Of a stretch of DNA of 64,000 bases, positions 58,399-64,000 are shown piece by piece. The DNA is taken from positions 829,609 through 893,608 of the forward strand of contig LLEY01000003.1 in NCBI GenBank assembly GCA_001414485.1. The letters run 5' to 3'. A model generated the notes under the pieces. The model was not told the DNA's origin. It made no database searches and was given only the letters and a program-made list of their open reading frames with translations. A program made the position numbers and the translations under genes. The stretch's first letter is position 1. Each line of letters starts with the position of its first letter. The stretch comes from Calycina herbarum (taxonomy: Eukaryota > Ascomycota > Leotiomycetes > Helotiales > Pezizellaceae).

Positions 58399-59616
58399 AG
58401 GGACAAAATGTGTCAAGGCCTGCTTGGAATAAGGTTTGTTGAGGTGGGTCTGAAATGGGTCTGAAGTCTACATCAAGGTCGTGCCTTCCTAATGCTTCGG
58501 TGATAATTTTTGATATGTGAATACTCTTGCTCGAAGTCTCCATGCGTCCAAAAGTACAAAATAATTGCATGTCGCCTCGAAACACGCTCGTTACTTGGAA
58601 GAGACGCGCTTTCGACTTGAGCAATAAGTGGAAAGCAAGCTCCATTTCAACGGACGCAAAACTCCAAGTGTAACTACTACACATTATTTACTCTTCTCTC
58701 TCATACCTGACCTAGCCTTGACATCCTCGTTCACGGAGAGTTTTCAGCGCAAGAGCTCATTGTATTTTGCCCGCTGAAGGTACCGGGTATGTTGTGGGCT
58801 GCAAAAAAGAGACCCAAAAATCAAAATGCGCGCGAGCCAAATATCAACCTCCAATTTCTACAAACTGGAACAGCAAAAGTAATGCTAGGACAAGGAGTCC
58901 CCCGAGCTTTGAAAACCACTATGTTTGACTATTTTTCGGTAACGGAGTATGCAATCTGACCCGGGCTGTTGACCAGCTGGTTCTACAAGTAGACCTAGAT
59001 CACAGGTTTGCGAGCACTCACCAGAGTTGACTCCAAGGACCAACGAGAACCGTTGCGCCACCGGGCAAGAAACCTGAAAATTGATTGATGGGTGTTGCTG
59101 TCTTATTTGGATATATGAAAGAAAAATGTGGGGCGGTGGGGAATTGTTGTTTTTGCCAGAGATCCGACAAGCGAGGGCGCGAGGAGTTTCCAGCAGTCAC
59201 TAGTATCTGGTGAGAGGATAATTCTTGCACTCAATGGGTGATTGAGATCATCGAGTCTAGTAAATTTGAAATTCCAGGCGCCACGGCTCGGCTGTATTCA
59301 ATTGCGGTGGTGGTTTGAAGGTGAGAAATTTGGTTGCTATTTACATGCGCCAAATGTCAAAAGTCAACAAAAGACTGTCAAAAAGCAGGTGGTCTCAACG
59401 CATGGTATGGCCTATCGTTGCTGGGACTTCCTTCCAATTTTTTTTTGGCCCCCGTGGAATTCTTTTAAGGTAGGTTCTGTCGTGGAAGGCACGACCTGCG
59501 GGCTCGTCACCCACTTTTTCGCTTAGTCGAGGATTGAAGAGTCGAGGCTCCACTTCGCAACTCTCCCTCCAACAACACCATCCACGAACATCAAGCATAG
59601 CGCGCTTTCCATCACA
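58399..59616. other. Intergenic
   Basis: Short frames on both strands (58352-58684, 59018-59230, 59242-59526) are unsupported. No repeats recognised. Confidence 0.4.
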
Positions 59617-61041
59617 ATGAATGACATGGAATGCTGCAGAGTCAGTCACTTCCCGCATCCCCTCTTTAGCAATTATAGAGACGCGTCTCTTTGAAGGTGG
59701 CTTCGCGCTAATGCTGAAGTCTAGGCAGATGGCAGAGATTCTGGAAGATCTGGATTCGACAAGTACATCGACCGGCCACGAGTAAGTCCTTCTAGAAGCT
59801 GATTGCTTGAAACCCATGCGCGAAGCCTGGAAAGGAACAACTCTTGTACTGACTTCACTTTAGGGATCCGACACCAACGATCGACACCGCGGCTTCTATG
59901 GCTCCACTGACCAACGCCGTGTCAGTAGACTCCTGTTTTGCGATGACTTCTCACTAATCTTGAACTCCAGGAGTATGATAGACGGGACAGTGACCGCGGA
60001 CGTGAAGTCGATCGCTATCCCGAGCGCCGCTGTGTGAGTCTGCTGGTGGGTGGTGGCTGGCCGAACTCAACTGATGTGCGATCTAGGATTACGGTCGAGA
60101 TCAATACCGCAATGATTCCAACAAGTACAGCGATCGACCACAGGTAGGAGTAGAAAGTGAACGAGGACTTTGTGGCGGGCAAACTGACAATGGTGAACAC
60201 CATAGGAACGAGGTTATCACCGTGATCATTCTCACGCAAGTGACTTAAGAATTGTAAGCAATTCGATCCCAGGCCCACTTCAATCGGCATCATTCCATGA
60301 TGTTCGATCAACAATGCGTGATCCGCCGCCCTCCACGGAGAGGAGTATTAATCACGCATTTCGATCAGACAGTTACAAACAAATGGTTAGTAGGTCGGAA
60401 TCGCAGTCTATCCAGGCATTCACTTTTTGGGTAGAACGCTAACTTGGGTGATCAATAGAACGGAGCACCTGATAGAGGCCTTCTTCAAAATGATGAAATT
60501 CCAAAACGACAAAATCAAGAACGTCAACTCTATGCAAATGGCGCACCACGTGCTTCTACTAGAAACACCACCACCTCATCAAACCCACCAGCGATGAAGA
60601 AGAAGGGACGGAACAAGACATCAGCTGAGAGGCGTGCCCGCATCAATGCCAACAAGGCAAAACGCCCGGCAGAATTTATCCAAGCTAAGAACATCTTGAA
60701 GCTTGACCCGACTGATGAATGGGCTCAACAAGTCCTATACCACCACGATCCAAATCTCAAGCCAGGGCGAATCGTTGTATATGGGGATCACCGGGGTGGA
60801 ACATATTCAGATACACGAGAGGGAAGACTAGCAGCAATGAAGGCAGCGAGCCGTGAAGATGTCAAGGAAAGTGCCCGAAAGAATCTCATGAAGATGTAAG
60901 TTTTGCTACTTTACTTATATCTAGAGCAAGCTAAAGAGAAGCAGGGAGATAGCAAACAGAGACGAAATGGCGGATAGATATACCCCAGCGAAGGACATAG
61001 AGAGACTCTTGAATGAGTGCGTGGAGGATGGAAAGAAGTGA
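59617..61041 (+). CDS. Arg/Asp/Tyr-rich protein built from repeated mini-exons, about 312 residues
   Basis: Model: 59617-59640, 59725-59781, 59864-59920, 59971-60033, 60087-60143, 60206-60239, 60273-60385, 60459-60895, 60945-61041. Exons 2-5 are 57, 57, 63 and 57 nt, all phase 0, encoding alike pieces: ADGRDSGRSGFDKYIDRPR, GSDTNDRHRGFYGSTDQRR, EYDRRDSDRGREVDRYPERR, DYGRDQYRNDSNKYSDRPQ. The 33-nt gap after exon 6 is short for an intron; a GTTATC donor at 60213 would instead give a 7-nt exon and a 66-nt intron, also in frame. The C-terminal 170 residues look globular and basic (KKKGRNKTSAERRARINANK, then EFIQAKNILKLDPTDEWAQQ, ending ERLLNECVEDGKK). The RGD/Y-rich N-terminus resembles RNA-binding disordered regions; function unknown. 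Confidence 0.65.
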
Positions 61042-61500
61042 AAGGAGGAGAACTGCTGCATGTTCTCGATCTATTGAAAGGTTCCTTGAGATACGGAGTT
61101 CATGTACTCGATCAGACTTCAGTCAAGTATGGTATGGAGAGAGACAGGTGTGTGACATAAGTCTTCAAATACAAACACATATTGCTGTGCTATATCTCAC
61201 TTTCCAGAATATATTATTGTGATTAGATCTTGAATTGTGAGAGAATTATATGATTGATGCTCAAGTGTTTCCTGGGCCTCTAAATACGTACCTTCAGTTG
61301 CTGAGTACAAATTTGGCGCTCGACTGCCATCAGAGGTAGAGTCGCACATACCAGTTGTGAGGGGCGCACATAATCTTACAGCTAGTGAAAAAGTTGTTCA
61401 TTTTTCCGTGGTCCCGAAATTCTCATGCTCGAACAAAACTTAACATACCGAAATAGCTTTGATTACGACAAACAGTTTACACCCGAGGACACTGTTGACA
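61042..61500. other. Intergenic
   Basis: No gene-like frame. The sequence just before 61480 becomes coding-like for the gene below. Confidence 0.4.
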
Positions 61501-62659
61501 TCTTTACCTCCCGAGTTTGAAGCAAACAGTGCTGGCTTTATATTGAAGCTCCGTGGACTAACAGGAATACCTCACGGTGGTTGTGGGGTGGCCGTTAACT
61601 GGAGCAATGGTACGGTTAGTACTGACTCGGGGTAAATTTACTGACGGATTCAACTACCTTGATCAGATCCCAGTTATCAGTATTAGCTTGGACAAAAGCT
61701 GGCTTGAGAGTTTCGCACCAAAGGTACAGTTACAAGTACCTGGGTACCACTCCTGGGGGCCCACAACCATCGAAAGTCTCTTGACGAGATCCTCCATCTT
61801 TAAAAACTTGTTCCCGAAATCAGTCAAGTTGATAGATGGAATAAGATGGGAGATGGTGGAGCGAATAGGACTGTTTGCCTAGAATGGATTTTATCCATGG
61901 CGCTTGCAGATGGAATTTCTCGGCATAACAGTGCTTCTCTCTGCGGGGCCAGTAAGCGATTGGACTCTACTGGAATACAACAGAACCCGTGATTTCGACT
62001 ACCAAATATTACAAGGTGGAAATGCCCTCGAAAGACCTACGGGAGACAATTATACGAGGCTAGAAGCCAAAATGTTTCTTGGCGGATATTCGTACAGAGC
62101 CGAGGCAGTAACAGATTATCTTTCCATCGTCGTCCTGATGGTACATGTTTTGATGGCACTAGGACACACTATACGACTCCTATACTTTAAAAGAACTTCG
62201 TCTGCCTGGGGTTCGATCGCGGAACGGTTAGCTTTATCTCTAAATTCGCGTCCGGCAACAAATGCCTCACGAAACACATCTGCTGGAATAAACCACTTCG
62301 ATACCTACAAGAAAGTGGCCAAAACCCGGGCAAGTCACGAATCTCACGATGTGGATGAATTGGATGACTTCACGACGGAGGAAGCACCTAAACATCCTGA
62401 AATAATGTCCAACGAGAGCGCCAAACATACTCCCATCGAGATGGATTCTTTAATCTCAAATACTTTATCTGTTCAAGTGCCGAGAGCGTGGATAACCCCA
62501 GTTCAAAGCAACCACAAGGCTAACTCTTCTACCTCGTCTTCAACTTTTTCGCTACACAGGTCTTACCCCCCACAGACCATGTCCCCAAGATGGATCCGGA
62601 AATCGATATCTAGCCCTTCGCTATGTGTGACAAAGCACGATGAATTATATGGGAGCTAA
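61480..62659 (+). pseudogene. Fungal membrane protein with in-frame stop, N-terminus incomplete
   Basis: From 61577 to 62659 one frame is continuous except for TAG at 61880-61882: IRWEMVERIGLFA, stop, NGFYPWRLQMEFLGITVLLS. The later part has SDWTLLEYNRTRDFDYQILQ, a membrane helix (YLSIVVLMVHVLMALGHTIR) and SSAWGSIAERLALSLNSRPA with NTSAGINHFDTYKKV, matching a fungal family of unknown function with a large outer domain, one helix and a cytoplasmic tail. A preceding piece in another frame (PPEFEANSAGFILKLRGLTG, about 61505-61610) ends at a GTTAGT donor that could splice to ATCAG near 61667. A 54-nt intron with GTGGAG donor could remove the stop but would also cut the conserved WEMVER region, so a nonsense mutation is more likely. 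Confidence 0.55.
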
Positions 62660-62840
62660 GTGTTGTTGCTGGGTTGGAACCAGGTCCTGATCTACTGCAA
62701 CTTTTTCAACAATCACCGTGCCCTCAGCTAATACTTGTCGTATTGCTATCTTTTGTTTACCGTTTAAATCGTACATATCTTTGGTTACGAAGAAGCTCCA
62801 TAGGTAGGGCGTCCTGGATACACCAAATAGTCGGAATCAA

Positions 62841-63403
62841 CTAAATCGCAAATCGCAAATCGCTAATCGCAAAAGTCAAGTATTTAGTAGAACTTAATAA
62901 TTCTTATTTAAGCCCCTAAGCTTATTCTGTCCCTTTATAAAAGAGGTAGGAGAGCATTACAATAATTCTTACTCTCTCTTGCTGCTCTTTCCCTTCTTCT
63001 ATACATTGTGTATAAGTAAGTGTATAGAGGAGAGGGGGAGAGGGGGGGAGGCTAGTAAGCAAACATTTCGGTAGAAAGTTTTTTCTAGCGTGGGTAAGGG
63101 GAGTTTAGGAAAGTAGCAAACAATCCCCCCCCCTCTTCCCCTCTCTCCCTCTCTCTATTATTTATCTAGAAATAATAGTAAGAAAGCGATGCAATAGCTA
63201 GGTAATAGTAAGGAGGCGACAGCAACAGCGAGGGGGCGATGTTGCGCTATACACGTGATACTTGTGAATGAGACTATTCGGTCTTGATATAGAGAGCTTT
63301 GCAGGTGTAGGGTAGTAAGAGAGAGGGGGAGAGGGGAGAACGAGGGTAAAGGAATTTATACTTATAGAAAGTGACATTTTACGATTTGCGATTTGCGATT
63401 TAG
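62841..63403. mobile_element. MITE with TCAA target duplication (563 bp)
   Basis: Terminal inverted repeats begin CTAAATCGCAAATCGCAAA at 62841 and, on the other strand, the same sequence from 63403. The target TCAA is duplicated at 62837-62840 and 63404-63407. The interior is non-coding and has long purine/pyrimidine tracts (GAGAGGGGGAGAGG and CCCCTCTCTCCCTCTCTC). The AAATCGC motif is repeated within each terminus. This is a second, unrelated miniature inverted-repeat element; its superfamily is not clear. Confidence 0.8.
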
Positions 63404-64000
63404 TCAATCCAACTTTTTTGGTGCATTCAGGATGCCGTAATAGGGACAGAAATAACACTTTGAAGACGATGTACATAAAAACATGCTTCTTGTTTCCGCA
63501 ACTTGCTAACAAGAACCAGGGAATTTGAAGCAGGATTCGACTGGTATCCCTATCCCCAAAAAGCGCAGAAAGAGTTTTGAAGGAAGAATTATGACGAGTG
63601 AAAAAGTGGGGGAATAACCGTCGCAAGTTCTCAAATTGTACCGGGGCCAAGGGCTCTTGAGATATGAACCTCAAGCATGATACTGTGGGAGGCAGGCACT
63701 CAACGTACACTGTTAAGTCTAGAAATTCAATCACATCTTGCTGCATGTTTCCTTTTCTCGGGTATGTGATTACCTATGCTTATCGAATGGCGGAGAATTT
63801 GGCGGGTGCTGACACGAATAGGCTATTAGCGCAGGTGGCTGACCTACCTTACAGGAAGTTGCGTTCCATTGTATCGAAAGGAAATATCAAAGATTTTATT
63901 GAGTCCATGTTAGTGATGGCGATTCACAGGAGTCTTTTCATTGTATGTGTTTTTCTGGAGGGAAATGACGGACAGGGAAACCACGAGAACACGTGACAGC
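63404..64000. other. Window edge, possible 5' part of a gene
   Basis: A plus-strand frame (63664-63996) contains MAENLAGADTNRLLAQVADL from an ATG at 63786 and remains open almost to the window end. It may be a first exon running off the window, or chance. No family recognised. Confidence 0.25.

Noticed and set aside
1..64000. CRISPR arrays, bacterial operons, replication origin
   Set aside because: The DNA is fungal nuclear; no regularly spaced identical repeats of the required kind were seen.
1..64000. Secondary-metabolite core gene (PKS, NRPS, terpene synthase)
   Set aside because: Looked for large multidomain frames and signature motifs near the Zn2Cys6 regulator; none present.

Overview
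The window is nuclear DNA of a filamentous ascomycete (Pezizomycotina). Nearly all genes have short introns of about 50-90 nt with GT..AG ends and CTAAC/CTGAC-like branch points. There is a dispersed fungal 5S rRNA gene, a Zn2Cys6 regulator, a CFEM protein, DUF3659 repeats and an AT-rich block of RIP type. The plant cell-wall gene set and LEA-like proteins suggest a Leotiomycete (Helotiales, Botrytis/Sclerotinia-like); that placement is an inference. All splice models were built by eye from frame continuity.

Layout. 1-2260: AT-rich, gene-free, mutated repeat DNA. 2.8-10.3 kb: small hydrophilic or low-complexity proteins. Two of them (4761-5612 plus, 7235-7767 minus) share a C-terminal peptide, and the second has a duplicated terminal exon. 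A conserved fungal protein (8693-9414) and a small WFG-motif protein (9945-10245) follow. 10.6 kb: 5S rRNA gene. 11.2-12.9 kb: an SMP-30-like pseudogene split by a hAT-type MITE. 14-17.3 kb: an unknown protein and a DUF676-like hydrolase. 18.8-27.6 kb: two large disordered LEA-like proteins, the second with 14 exons and DUF3659 modules. 28.2-29.7 kb: a beta-lactamase-fold protein lacking its catalytic lysine. 32.3-34.8 kb: two secreted proteins, one serine-hydrolase-like and one CFEM/GPI. 36.3-38.2 kb: a Zn2Cys6 regulator.

41.6-49.7 kb is a pectin-degradation cluster made of two divergent GH28/CE8 pairs: exopolygalacturonase with pectin methylesterase, then a xylogalacturonanase-type GH28 with a second methylesterase. 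Methylesterases remove methyl groups from pectin, GH28 enzymes cut the backbone, and the sugar transporter at 51.5-53.2 kb could import released sugars; the last link is inference. 54.5-56.3 kb encodes a fasciclin-domain cell-surface protein. 57-64 kb holds another hAT MITE, a Ser/Thr-rich secreted ORF, a gene built of tiny repeated exons, a membrane-protein gene with an in-frame stop, and a second MITE type with TCAA target duplications.

The most unusual item is at 7235-7365. An intron contains a complete copy of the protein C-terminus and its stop codon, and the next exon encodes the same peptide again, so the spliced and intron-retained forms would differ only in the last residue.
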